The notes beneath the pieces were generated by a model. That model was not told the DNA's origin. It saw only the letters and a program-made list of their open reading frames with translations, and searched no databases. Position numbers and translations under genes: made by a program. 14,013 nucleotides of DNA, from assembly GCA_002429045.1 (NCBI GenBank), contig DIYM01000149.1:5181-19193 (forward strand), written 5' to 3'. Of the stretch, positions 8,081-13,637 are shown piece after piece; positions within the stretch are counted from its first letter, which is position 1; each line of letters starts with the position of its first letter. Origin of the DNA: Phycisphaerales bacterium UBA6054 (GTDB lineage: Bacteria; Planctomycetota; Phycisphaerae; Phycisphaerales; UBA1924).

Positions 8081-9066
8081 CACGAAACTCCTCCAGCGAC
8101 CGCGCCGCCCGACACAGCCGGCCCGCCCGGATCGACGACCCTGTTCAACGCCCACACGATCCCCATGAACAGCAGCAGCGAGGGGAACAGCAGGACCGTC
8201 CCGATCACCATGTGCGCATCGCCCGCCGCCAACTCCGGATCGATCAGCATCAGCAGGCCCAGCACCGTCACCCGGATCATGTTCATGAACACCGCCACCG
8301 GGCCCGCCAGCAGCATCAACGCGATCCGCTGCCACCACTGCGTCGTCCCCAGCAGCGCCACCGCGCCCGCCAACGCATAGAACGCCACCACCATCCGCAT
8401 CCCGCTGCACGCCTCGGCCACGTTCATCGGCAGGATCTCGCCCCCCGTCGTGATAATCTCAAGCACGTTCCCGTTCGCGTCCGCGCTGAACCACCCGAAC
8501 GGCTGACCGATCAGGTTCAGCATGATCCACGCCCCCTGGCTGGCCAGGATCTGAAGCTTGAACGTCACGCTCAGCATGATCGACTCGGCGATCGTGACCG
8601 CCAGCAGCAGATACGCGATCGGCAAGAACACAGGACGGAGCATCAACGGGCCGGTCAACCAAAGCACCAGCCCGCCCAGCGTCAGCACCAGGCTCGCGCC
8701 CTGCAGCATGTGATTCTGGATGTTGATCAGGCAGTACACGTAGCTCACGATGCCCAGAGCGAACACCACGCTCGCCGGCCAGAACACCCGGGTCTCCGTC
8801 CGCGCGATCACGTCCCGCCGCTTCCACAACAGATAGCCGCTGATGATCGGGATCACCAGCGCGTGCCCCCAATCCTCCAGCTTCGTCACGCTGATCTCGC
8901 CCTGCCGGAACACCCACCGGTAGAACAACGCCAGGAACGCCACACCCAGCACGCACGCCCACACCGCGCCGGCACGGGTGAACATGCCGAGCAACAGCGC
9001 GTCGCCGCCGGCATCGCCGCCCGAACCAGCCCCCCCCGTCCCAGATGTCGTTGCCGTGGCACTCAT
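8080..9066 (-). CDS. Exosortase (multi-pass membrane transpeptidase)
   Basis: 328 residues, almost entirely hydrophobic, with about eight membrane segments (near 32-48, 66-80, 95-115, 123-138, 143-166, 222-240, 247-272 and 287-307). All three residues that define exosortase/archaeosortase catalysis are in characteristic contexts: Cys220 in EACSGMR, Arg265 in NMIRV, and His285 in GDAHMVIG. These enzymes recognise a C-terminal PEP-CTERM-like signal on secreted proteins, cleave it, and are thought to attach the protein to a cell-surface molecule. The first 25 residues are Ala/Gly/Ser/Thr-rich and poorly constrained. The start at 9066 has no good Shine-Dalgarno sequence, so a downstream start such as Met28 cannot be excluded. 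The gene is immediately upstream of and coupled to epsI, and 274 bases downstream of the wza-like gene. The family is certain; the exosortase subtype (XrtA, XrtB and so on) is not determinable by eye, so no symbol is given. Confidence 0.93.
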   Translation of the reverse strand: MSATATTSGTGGAGSGGDAGGDALLLGMFTRAGAVWACVLGVAFLALFYRWVFRQGEISVTKLEDWGHALVIPIISGYLLWKRRDVIARTETRVFWPASVVFALGIVSYVYCLINIQNHMLQGASLVLTLGGLVLWLTGPLMLRPVFLPIAYLLLAVTIAESIMLSVTFKLQILASQGAWIMLNLIGQPFGWFSADANGNVLEIITTGGEILPMNVAEACSGMRMVVAFYALAGAVALLGTTQWWQRIALMLLAGPVAVFMNMIRVTVLGLLMLIDPELAAGDAHMVIGTVLLFPSLLLFMGIVWALNRVVDPGGPAVSGGAVAGGVS

Positions 9067-9166
9067 GTCGTAGCGATCAAATCGTCTTCATCCGGGCCAG
9101 ACTTGCCCCGGTCTCCAAACCCCGCACCGGTGCCGGCGACGCCCGCCGAGCACGCACACCCGCCGG

Positions 9167-9181
9167 GCAACCCCTCGCCCA
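9167..9181 (-). promoter_or_regulatory. Candidate sigma-54 (-24/-12) promoter upstream of the exosortase
   Basis: On the minus strand these 15 bases read TGGGCGAGGGGTTGC. This has TGG and TTGC with the invariant GG-N10-GC spacing of RpoN promoters (consensus TGGCAC-N5-TTGC), but the inner CAC is not matched. It lies about 100 bases before the exosortase start, just downstream (in transcription direction) of a 15-base palindrome. Exosortase gene clusters in Proteobacteria are often linked to the PrsK/PrsR sensor-regulator pair, which acts with RpoN, so the hit is plausible. A chance match in GC-rich DNA is also plausible. Confidence 0.3.
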
Positions 9182-9192
9182 TACCTGAATCG

Positions 9193-9207
9193 GGTCATCC
9201 GATGACC
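9193..9207. promoter_or_regulatory. 15-base palindrome, possible operator
   Basis: GGTCATC (9193-9199), a single central C (9200) and GATGACC (9201-9207) form a perfect 7+1+7 palindrome in the wza-like/exosortase spacer. Only one base separates the arms, so it suits a dimeric DNA-binding protein better than an RNA hairpin. It sits about 127 bases upstream of the exosortase start and just upstream of the candidate sigma-54 element, where an activator or repressor site would be expected. No known regulator consensus is recognised. Confidence 0.4.
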
Positions 9208-9216
9208 GCTCTACGC

Positions 9217-9233
9217 CCCGCGTCCCTCGCGGG
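9217..9233 (-). other. Small GC hairpin after the wza-like gene
   Basis: CCCGCG (9217-9222) and CGCGGG (9228-9233) pair perfectly around a 5-base loop, about 108 bases downstream of the wza-like stop on the transcript. It has no following U-run, so it is not a convincing intrinsic terminator. It could mark a processing site between wza-like and exosortase messages. Confidence 0.35.
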
Positions 9234-9280
9234 TTCGCTCCGCCAGCCGACCGACCGGCCCGCCTCTCAAGCACGCCCAA

Positions 9281-9331
9281 GACCGAGAACCCCGATCGAA
9301 AACCCAGCCGAAAACCCCGGCCGAACACCCC
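9281..9331. repeat. Degenerate 13-base tandem repeat, four copies
   Basis: Four adjacent units, GACCGAGAACCCC (9281-9293), GATCGAAAACCCA (9294-9306), GCCGAAAACCCC (9307-9318, one base shorter) and GGCCGAACACCCC (9319-9331), share a core of roughly CCGAAAACCCC. A fifth partial unit (GACCGGGCA) runs to 9340. The array begins about ten bases beyond the wza-like stop codon, in the 274-base non-coding spacer before the exosortase. Function is unknown; it may be simple slippage DNA or a set of binding sites. Confidence 0.55.
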
Positions 9332-9340
9332 GACCGGGCA

Positions 9341-10894
9341 TCACTGCCCGAAACGGTTCACCGGCGGCGCACCGAACACGTCGTTCCCGAAGTTCCGATC
9401 AAGCAAGAACCCGAACCCGTAACTCGTCCGGAAACCGCCACGCAGCACCGCCAACGGCGTCGCCCAGAAGTTCGTCCCCACGTTGATGACATCGTCGCGA
9501 CGGATGTACACATCGGGCTGCGTCCCCTCCTTGATCGCACGCAGATCCAGCATGATCGTCGCCTGCTCGTCCGGGCCCACGATCCGCGTCAGATCGACCC
9601 GCTCGGGGATCGCCGTCGGACCCAATCCGCCCGAAGACGTGATCGCACGCGTCAGCGTCATCTTCCCCACCTGCGGCAGGCTGAACACGCCAGGACGCAC
9701 CACGCGACCCTCGACATAAAAGTTCCCGATCTCGCTCGGAGGCACCCGCACGATGTCCCCCGGGCGGATCACGATGTTGTACCGGGCATCGCCCGCGACC
9801 AACGGCTTGACCGGCACGCGGATCACCCGCTGCGTGAACATGTCGCCCCGCGAATCCCGCGGGAGCCCGAGATCGTCACGATCGATCGGGTTCCGCGTCG
9901 CCGCGGCGTACGACTCACGCACCCACCGGCCGTCGCGATACCGCCAGCGGACCTCCATCATCCGACCGCCGCCGTCCATGCTCCCGCCGCCGTCCGTCGC
10001 ATCCACCGGACGCGCGTCCCCCGAATCGATCAGGTCGATCAGCGGCTCGCCCGCCGGCTGCAGCCCAGCCACGCCCACCGCCGGGACCACGCCACCCATC
10101 GGGCCCCCGAGCGCGCCCGGGCTCGACAGGTCATCGATCACATCCAGCAGATCCTCGCCCCCCGGCGTCGGACGATCCCCGGCATCAGGCGTGAACGAGT
10201 CGCCCGGCAACTCCGGAGACAACCCAGAGTCGGTCAGAGGCACCTGGCGGATCACCAGCACGTCGTCCACAAACTCGGGGAACCCGCCAGCAACGATCAA
10301 CGCTTCGAGCAACCGGTAATCCGCGCTGGGCACCACGTACGGGCCGGGGTTCTGCACCGCGCCCATCAAGTGGAACACCTGCTGACGCCGCGTCTCCACC
10401 GTCAGCGATACCTCGGGCACCGCAACAAGCCCCGACATCCGCTGCGCCACCGCCTCGACCACCTGCTCTTCCGTCAGGCCCGTCACGAAGATCCGACCCA
10501 ACTGCGGGATCTCGATGTACCCGTTCTGGTCCACCTGACGCGGGAACACCTCCGCCGAACCACGCGCCACCAAGTCCCAGATCGTCAACGCCAGCACGTC
10601 GCCCGGCCCCACCCGATACAACTGGGTCTGAGGCTCGAGGTCCTCGGGCGTGATCTCGCTCGTCTCCACGAACTGCTCGGTCGGATCCTCGATCGCCGCG
10701 AGATGCGTCAGGATCGGCACACGCGTCGGCGTCCGCTCCCAGCGACCCACCACCGACGGATCAAGATACGAATCGAACGTGCCGCACCCCGTCAACGCAG
10801 CCGCCCCGCCCACGCCCGCGAGAACACGCAACGCGCCCCCGCGCCCACGCGCCCCAAAGCCAATCCGACCGATCTGACACCGAATCTGCGACAT
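9341..10894 (-). CDS. Wza-like polysaccharide export outer-membrane lipoprotein
   Basis: 517 residues. A basic N-terminus and hydrophobic core end in the lipobox LTGC (Cys37), predicting a lipidated protein. The polysaccharide export domain (about 92-165, beginning YRVGPGDV) is followed by a first SLBB-type domain (about 173-216, with GAVQNPGPYVV) and, after a long insert, a second (about 389-445, GRVVRPGVFSLPQVG). Such proteins form the outer-membrane exit for capsular or exopolysaccharides and work with a Wzc-like co-polymerase, here encoded four genes downstream. Residues about 217-310 are Gly/Pro/Asp-rich low complexity. The start is the ATG at 10894, with a perfect AGGAGG (10905-10900) five bases before it. 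Extending to 10987 would add 31 residues that look non-coding and would put a longer leader before the signal peptide. It is probably the first gene of the leftward operon. Confidence 0.92.
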   Translation of the reverse strand: MSQIRCQIGRIGFGARGRGGALRVLAGVGGAAALTGCGTFDSYLDPSVVGRWERTPTRVPILTHLAAIEDPTEQFVETSEITPEDLEPQTQLYRVGPGDVLALTIWDLVARGSAEVFPRQVDQNGYIEIPQLGRIFVTGLTEEQVVEAVAQRMSGLVAVPEVSLTVETRRQQVFHLMGAVQNPGPYVVPSADYRLLEALIVAGGFPEFVDDVLVIRQVPLTDSGLSPELPGDSFTPDAGDRPTPGGEDLLDVIDDLSSPGALGGPMGGVVPAVGVAGLQPAGEPLIDLIDSGDARPVDATDGGGSMDGGGRMMEVRWRYRDGRWVRESYAAATRNPIDRDDLGLPRDSRGDMFTQRVIRVPVKPLVAGDARYNIVIRPGDIVRVPPSEIGNFYVEGRVVRPGVFSLPQVGKMTLTRAITSSGGLGPTAIPERVDLTRIVGPDEQATIMLDLRAIKEGTQPDVYIRRDDVINVGTNFWATPLAVLRGGFRTSYGFGFLLDRNFGNDVFGAPPVNRFGQ

Positions 10895-10923
10895 GCCACC
10901 CTCCTGCGGGGGTACGGACTCAA

Positions 10924-10943
10924 CCGGGCTCGCGTTCGCCCGG
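10924..10943 (-). other. Leader hairpin upstream of the wza-like gene
   Basis: CCGGGC (10924-10929) and GCCCGG (10938-10943) form a 6-base stem with an 8-base loop. It would lie in the 5' leader of the wza-like mRNA, 18 bases before the AGGAGG site. It may affect initiation or message stability, but a short GC stem is not rare in such sequence. Confidence 0.3.
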
Positions 10944-10982
10944 CGTCCCGCCGAACCGAACATATCTCTTCTATCAGCCCGG

Positions 10983-10988
10983 ATCATA
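10983..10988 (-). promoter_or_regulatory. Candidate -10 box for the leftward EPS operon
   Basis: The minus strand reads TATGAT, five of six matches to the sigma-70 -10 consensus, in the spacer between lipA and the wza-like gene. It lies in a locally AT-richer patch (about 10960-10990). Transcription from it would start near 10975 and give a leader of about 80 bases before the ATG at 10894. No convincing -35 hexamer is visible 16-18 bases upstream, so the call rests on the -10 match and location. Confidence 0.3.
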
Positions 10989-11211
10989 GCGCCGCACGCA
11001 GCATCCCCACGCGCACCGCCTGCGCGTCAGCATCGACCAGAACCAGCCCCCCGGTTGATTCTCGGCCCTCATTTCCCCCAACATCGACGCCCCCTCACCC
11101 AAAGCCCGCCCCCTCAAGCGCATACCATGCCGGACGCCCCGCCCTCTCCCCAATCCGAGAGCCCCATTCGGCCGAATAATCGACCAGAACACGCTTCCCC
11201 CAACTCCCAGC

Positions 11212-12303
11212 ATGACCTCCGCCCCGACCAATCCGACCCAGCCCGCCGTGAGCGTCGACCGCACGCCGATGGACCGCACCCTCGCCCGCCACCCACGCCC
11301 CCTCGGCGGCGACCCCATCCGCAACGCCCGCTCCACCCTCTCCCTCACCGGCATGATCCTCAACAACGAGGACGACGCCGTCCAACAGCTCGCCCCCAAA
11401 CGCAAACCCGACTGGCTCCGCGCGAAAATGCCTGGGGGACAAGCATTTAAGTCCACCCAGGCCAACATGCGCACCAACGGGCTCCACACCGTCTGCGAGG
11501 AAGCCGCATGCCCCAACATCGGGGAATGCTGGGACCGCGGCGTCGCCACCATCATGATCCTCGGCGACACCTGCACCCGCGCCTGCGGCTTCTGCAACGT
11601 CAAATCCGGCAAGCCGCCCATCACCGACCGCGACGAGCCCCGCCGCGTTGCCGAGTCCCTCCGCGGGCTCGGGCTCAAGCACGTCGTCGTCACCTCCGTC
11701 GACCGCGACGACCTCCCCGACGGCGGCGCCTCCATCTGGGCCGAAACCATCATCCGCGTCCGCGACGCCTGCCCCGACATGTCCCTCGAGGTCCTCATCG
11801 GCGACTTCAAGGGCGACGAAGCCGCCCTCCAGATGGTCATCGACGCCAAGCCGACCATCATCGCCCACAACCTCGAGACCGTGCAGCGCTGCCACCCCGC
11901 CGTCCGCCCGAGCGCCCGCTACGACCGCACGATGGAACTGCTCCGCCGCGTCAAGGCCCAGGGCGGCATCGCCAAGACCTCCGTCATGGTCGGCATCGGC
12001 GAACGCAAGCACGAGGTCCTCGAACTCATGGACGACCTCGTCCGCATCACCAGCAACCACGACGGTAAACGCGACCCCAAAGACCCCACCCGCGGCGACC
12101 CCTGCGACATCATCACCTTCGGCCAGTACCTCCAGCCCACCCGCAACCACCTGCCCATCGACCGCTGGGTCCACCCCGACGAGTTCGCCGAGTACGAGGT
12201 TGCCGGCCAAGCCGCGGGCATCAAGACAGTCTTCTCCGGCCCCCTCGTCCGCTCGAGCTACCTCGCGGACAAGCAGGCGGAGGGGCTTCTTTCGCTCCGA
12301 TAA
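11212..12303 (+). CDS. lipA: Lipoyl synthase (radical SAM)
   Basis: 363 residues. LipA inserts two sulfurs at C6 and C8 of octanoyl groups on lipoyl carrier proteins (GcvH and E2 subunits), using S-adenosylmethionine and a sacrificial iron-sulfur cluster. All ligands are visible: the auxiliary cluster CX4CX5C (Cys95, Cys100, Cys106), the radical SAM CX3CX2C (Cys121, Cys125, Cys128, in CTRACGFC) and the C-terminal RSSY (347-350), whose serine binds the auxiliary cluster. TSVDRDDLPDGG and GQYLQPT are also family hallmarks. The protein is longer than typical LipA (roughly 290-330 residues). It has an N-terminal extension of about 45 residues and an insert of about 15 residues before CDIITFGQYL (near 281-296). 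No Shine-Dalgarno is visible at 11212, nor at Met20 or Met48, so the exact start is uncertain. No lipB or lplA is adjacent. The function is secure. Confidence 0.95.
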   Translation: MTSAPTNPTQPAVSVDRTPMDRTLARHPRPLGGDPIRNARSTLSLTGMILNNEDDAVQQLAPKRKPDWLRAKMPGGQAFKSTQANMRTNGLHTVCEEAACPNIGECWDRGVATIMILGDTCTRACGFCNVKSGKPPITDRDEPRRVAESLRGLGLKHVVVTSVDRDDLPDGGASIWAETIIRVRDACPDMSLEVLIGDFKGDEAALQMVIDAKPTIIAHNLETVQRCHPAVRPSARYDRTMELLRRVKAQGGIAKTSVMVGIGERKHEVLELMDDLVRITSNHDGKRDPKDPTRGDPCDIITFGQYLQPTRNHLPIDRWVHPDEFAEYEVAGQAAGIKTVFSGPLVRSSYLADKQAEGLLSLR

Positions 12304-12452
12304 CAAGGACCAACAGATAGTTACCCTTACTAAATACAAACATATGAATATTTTAGTTTTTCCTGTTGCATCATGATGAAAAACCGTCGATACTCCATGT
12401 GAGCGAAGCTCTCGGGGCCAACGGATGGCTCGGAATCCACAGGGAGGCTGAT
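12304..12452 (+). promoter_or_regulatory. AT-rich leader with candidate promoters for the XRE cassette
   Basis: Directly after the lipA stop the base composition drops sharply (AT-rich 12305-12390). Two weak sigma-70-like arrangements can be read: TTACCC (12321-12326), 16 bases, TATGAA (12343-12348); and TTGCAT (12366-12371), 17 bases, GATACT (12389-12394). Neither is close to consensus. The composition and lack of overlap with lipA favour an independent promoter here. No terminator hairpin for lipA is visible. Confidence 0.35.
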
Positions 12453-12812
12453 ATGGGCAGGCGATTTCAGTTACCGAAGGAGTTTTTTCAAGCACGGCTC
12501 GTCAACGTCAAACCAACCAGACTGATCCAGGCCTTGGGCTATGACCCAGGTCCGAATCAGTCGATGGAGTTGACCGCAAAGTTAGTTGCTGCCGCGGCGA
12601 CCATCTTTATCGAGGAAGGGCACATTGTCGAAGGGCAGGGCCCGATCCGAGAGGTTTATGTCGAGGGGTTCTGGTTGCTCTGTGCAGCTGGAATTCCGGC
12701 GCAGATCTTTGCAGAGTTGAAGTTTGGCGTGAGCCTGCCAGCGAGTTGTGAAGATCAAGTGTGCTTTTTTGTGTTGCACGCTCGACGCGGGGATTTCGGA
12801 GGTGAAGTGTGA
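12453..12812 (+). CDS. Uncharacterised 119-residue protein, first gene of an XRE cassette
   Basis: I do not recognise this protein. It starts at an ATG with a textbook AGGGAGG (12441-12447) five bases upstream; the frame is open to a TTG at 12366, but that has no ribosome-binding site. The product is a small mixed alpha/beta-looking soluble protein with a basic N-terminus (GRRFQLPKE) and an Ala-rich helix (about 41-51, TAKLVAAAATI). A hydrophobic stretch (about 69-84) is too short and mixed for a confident membrane span, and there are three cysteines (77, 99, 104). No HTH, nuclease or metalloprotease motif (such as HExxH) is visible. The stop overlaps the next gene's GTG by four bases (GTGA), so the two are translationally coupled. 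GC content is clearly lower than in lipA or the EPS operon, which suggests acquisition. A toxin-like or effector partner of the downstream regulators is possible but unproven. Confidence 0.75.
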   Translation: MGRRFQLPKEFFQARLVNVKPTRLIQALGYDPGPNQSMELTAKLVAAAATIFIEEGHIVEGQGPIREVYVEGFWLLCAAGIPAQIFAELKFGVSLPASCEDQVCFFVLHARRGDFGGEV

Positions 12813-13162
12813 GCGATATCGACAACAAGCAACTACGTGTAGATTCAGGCGGACTGCTCGTATGCATTGGCAATCGTCGTACCGCTTGCGGACGAGAAGT
12901 CGCAGAGTTTCTCGATGCATCTCGCCTCCATGACACTGGCTTTGGTAATCGGATTGGTGCTTACAGAAGGAAGCAGAACATTTCTGTTGCTGTTCTGGCA
13001 AAGCGTGCCGGAGTCAGCCGAGAGTTTGTCGAGACGGCGGAGGATCGGCCCTGGGATGTTCCATTTGTGGCACTTCAGGCGATCGCGTCTGTATTGGGTC
13101 GTAATCTAGATGATTTTTCCGAATCGGATATCGTTCTGATTGATGGGGCTGGAAACCAATAA
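12809..13162 (+). CDS. XRE-family helix-turn-helix protein, copy 1
   Basis: 117 residues. A Cro/C1-type helix-turn-helix domain spans about 47-103 (IGAYRRKQNISVAVLAKRAGVS...LQAIASVLGRNLDDF), with the usual five-helix spacing and a VSREFVETAED recognition region. The N-terminal 45 residues have no recognisable domain. It ends in SESDIVLIDG (104-113), a tail echoed in the next gene. The start is GTG at 12809, with GGAGGTGA just upstream, overlapping the previous stop by four bases. The domain predicts a DNA-binding regulator, probably autoregulating the cassette or serving as the antitoxin-like member. The next gene encodes a paralogue: the pre-HTH segments FLDASRLHDTGFGNRIGAYRRK-like and FMNADAIASSAFGKKVKCLRKK-like align by eye without gaps. 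XRE assignment is confident; role and ligand are unknown. Confidence 0.85.
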   Translation: MSDIDNKQLRVDSGGLLVCIGNRRTACGREVAEFLDASRLHDTGFGNRIGAYRRKQNISVAVLAKRAGVSREFVETAEDRPWDVPFVALQAIASVLGRNLDDFSESDIVLIDGAGNQ

Positions 13163-13180
13163 AAAGAAAGGAGGTGGTAT

Positions 13181-13525
13181 GTGTCTGATTCTCAAAGAGA
13201 TATTGCTGTTTTTATGAATGCGGATGCGATCGCATCGAGTGCATTCGGAAAGAAAGTGAAGTGCCTGAGGAAGAAGAAAAGCATGACGCAAGCTCAGGTG
13301 GCCAAGCTAAGCGGCGTTGTTCAGGCAGAAGTCTCAAGAGTTGAAACTAACCCCGGTAGTGTGAGGATTTTGACTATCGAGAAAGTCGTCGCAGCCCTCG
13401 GGTACACTCTCGAGAGATTTCTTAAAGAGAAGCATGTTGTATTGGATGCGGAGGCCGCAAGTAAGTTCAAGCCTAGCGAGTTGGCCGATCTGATCGAATC
13501 GGATGTTGTGATCCTGCAGGGATGA
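13181..13525 (+). CDS. XRE-family helix-turn-helix protein, copy 2
   Basis: 114 residues. The helix-turn-helix domain at about 24-80 reads VKCLRKKKSMTQAQVAKLSG...LTIEKVVAALGYTLERF, a clear Cro/C1 fold with the recognition helix near VVQAEVSRVE. A C-terminal extension (81-114) contains KHVVLD and then IESDVVILQG, resembling the tail of copy 1 twice over. The start is GTG at 13181, preceded by AAAGGAGG with six bases to the start; an ATG at 13179 is out of frame and closes within a few codons. It follows copy 1 by 18 bases on the same strand. Lysine-rich, lower-GC coding matches the other two cassette genes and differs from the flanks. It is probably a DNA-binding regulator co-expressed with copy 1; heterodimerisation is possible but not shown by sequence. 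Confidence 0.88.
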   Translation: MSDSQRDIAVFMNADAIASSAFGKKVKCLRKKKSMTQAQVAKLSGVVQAEVSRVETNPGSVRILTIEKVVAALGYTLERFLKEKHVVLDAEAASKFKPSELADLIESDVVILQG

Positions 13526-13637
13526 AGAAGCCTGAGGGCTTAGGCGAGATGGTGGCGTTGATGTGATCCGTGCGCTGTTTCGTTGTCATCCAAACTTTCC
13601 CGCCGATAACGCCCCGCCGACCTGTGACACTGCCCGC
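13526..13637. other. Spacer after the XRE cassette with a weak stem
   Basis: Just after the second XRE stop, GCCTGA (13531-13536) and TTAGGC (13541-13546) can form a 6-base stem (one G-T pair) around GGGC. No T-run follows, so it is at best a weak terminator. The base composition shifts from cassette-like to genome-like around 13595, so the right boundary of the low-GC segment probably lies in this spacer. No direct repeats marking an insertion were found by eye. Confidence 0.35.

Larger units (their letters stand above)
10895..11211. other. Divergent intergenic region between the wza-like gene and lipA
   Basis: These 317 bases separate two divergently transcribed genes and should carry both promoters. 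For the leftward operon there is the TATGAT box, the leader hairpin and the strong AGGAGG site described separately. For lipA the only hint is AATAAT at 11175-11180, about 32 bases before the lipA ATG, with no clear -35. Pyrimidine-rich plus-strand sequence dominates 11060-11160. I see no riboswitch, tRNA or credible small gene; reading frames through it on the minus strand are antisense extensions of lipA. Confidence 0.5.

Noticed and set aside
4709..8380. Very long plus-strand open frame (1223 codons) opposite the TPR, epsI and exosortase genes
   Set aside because: It is rich in Arg, His, Pro and Gln in the pattern of an antisense frame of GC-biased genes, crosses three well-supported minus-strand genes and a spacer, and shows no recognisable domain.
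8081..8410. 110-codon N-terminal extension of EpsI
   Set aside because: It would overlap the catalytic part of the exosortase in another frame and gives Gly/Asp/Arg-rich sequence; the ATG at 8080 has a good ribosome-binding site and a signal anchor directly after it.
9077..9328. 83-codon minus-strand open frame in the wza-like/exosortase spacer
   Set aside because: Its beginning is encoded by the 13-base tandem array, there is no clear ribosome-binding site, the composition is Arg/Gly-rich and no domain is visible. Non-coding spacer is the better explanation.
10895..10987. 31-codon N-terminal extension of the Wza-like protein
   Set aside because: The AGGAGG site and a proper lipoprotein signal peptide fix the start at 10894; the extension contains a hairpin and would displace the signal peptide from the N-terminus.
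12366..12452. 29-codon upstream extension of the first cassette gene from TTG 12366
   Set aside because: No ribosome-binding site is present at the TTG, while the ATG at 12453 has AGGGAGG at ideal spacing; the extension overlaps the presumed promoter region.
11095..12495. Long minus-strand open frame (466 codons) opposite lipA
   Set aside because: It is antisense to a lipA gene with every catalytic motif; the Gly/Val/Asp-rich translation is what the reverse of GC-rich codons gives.
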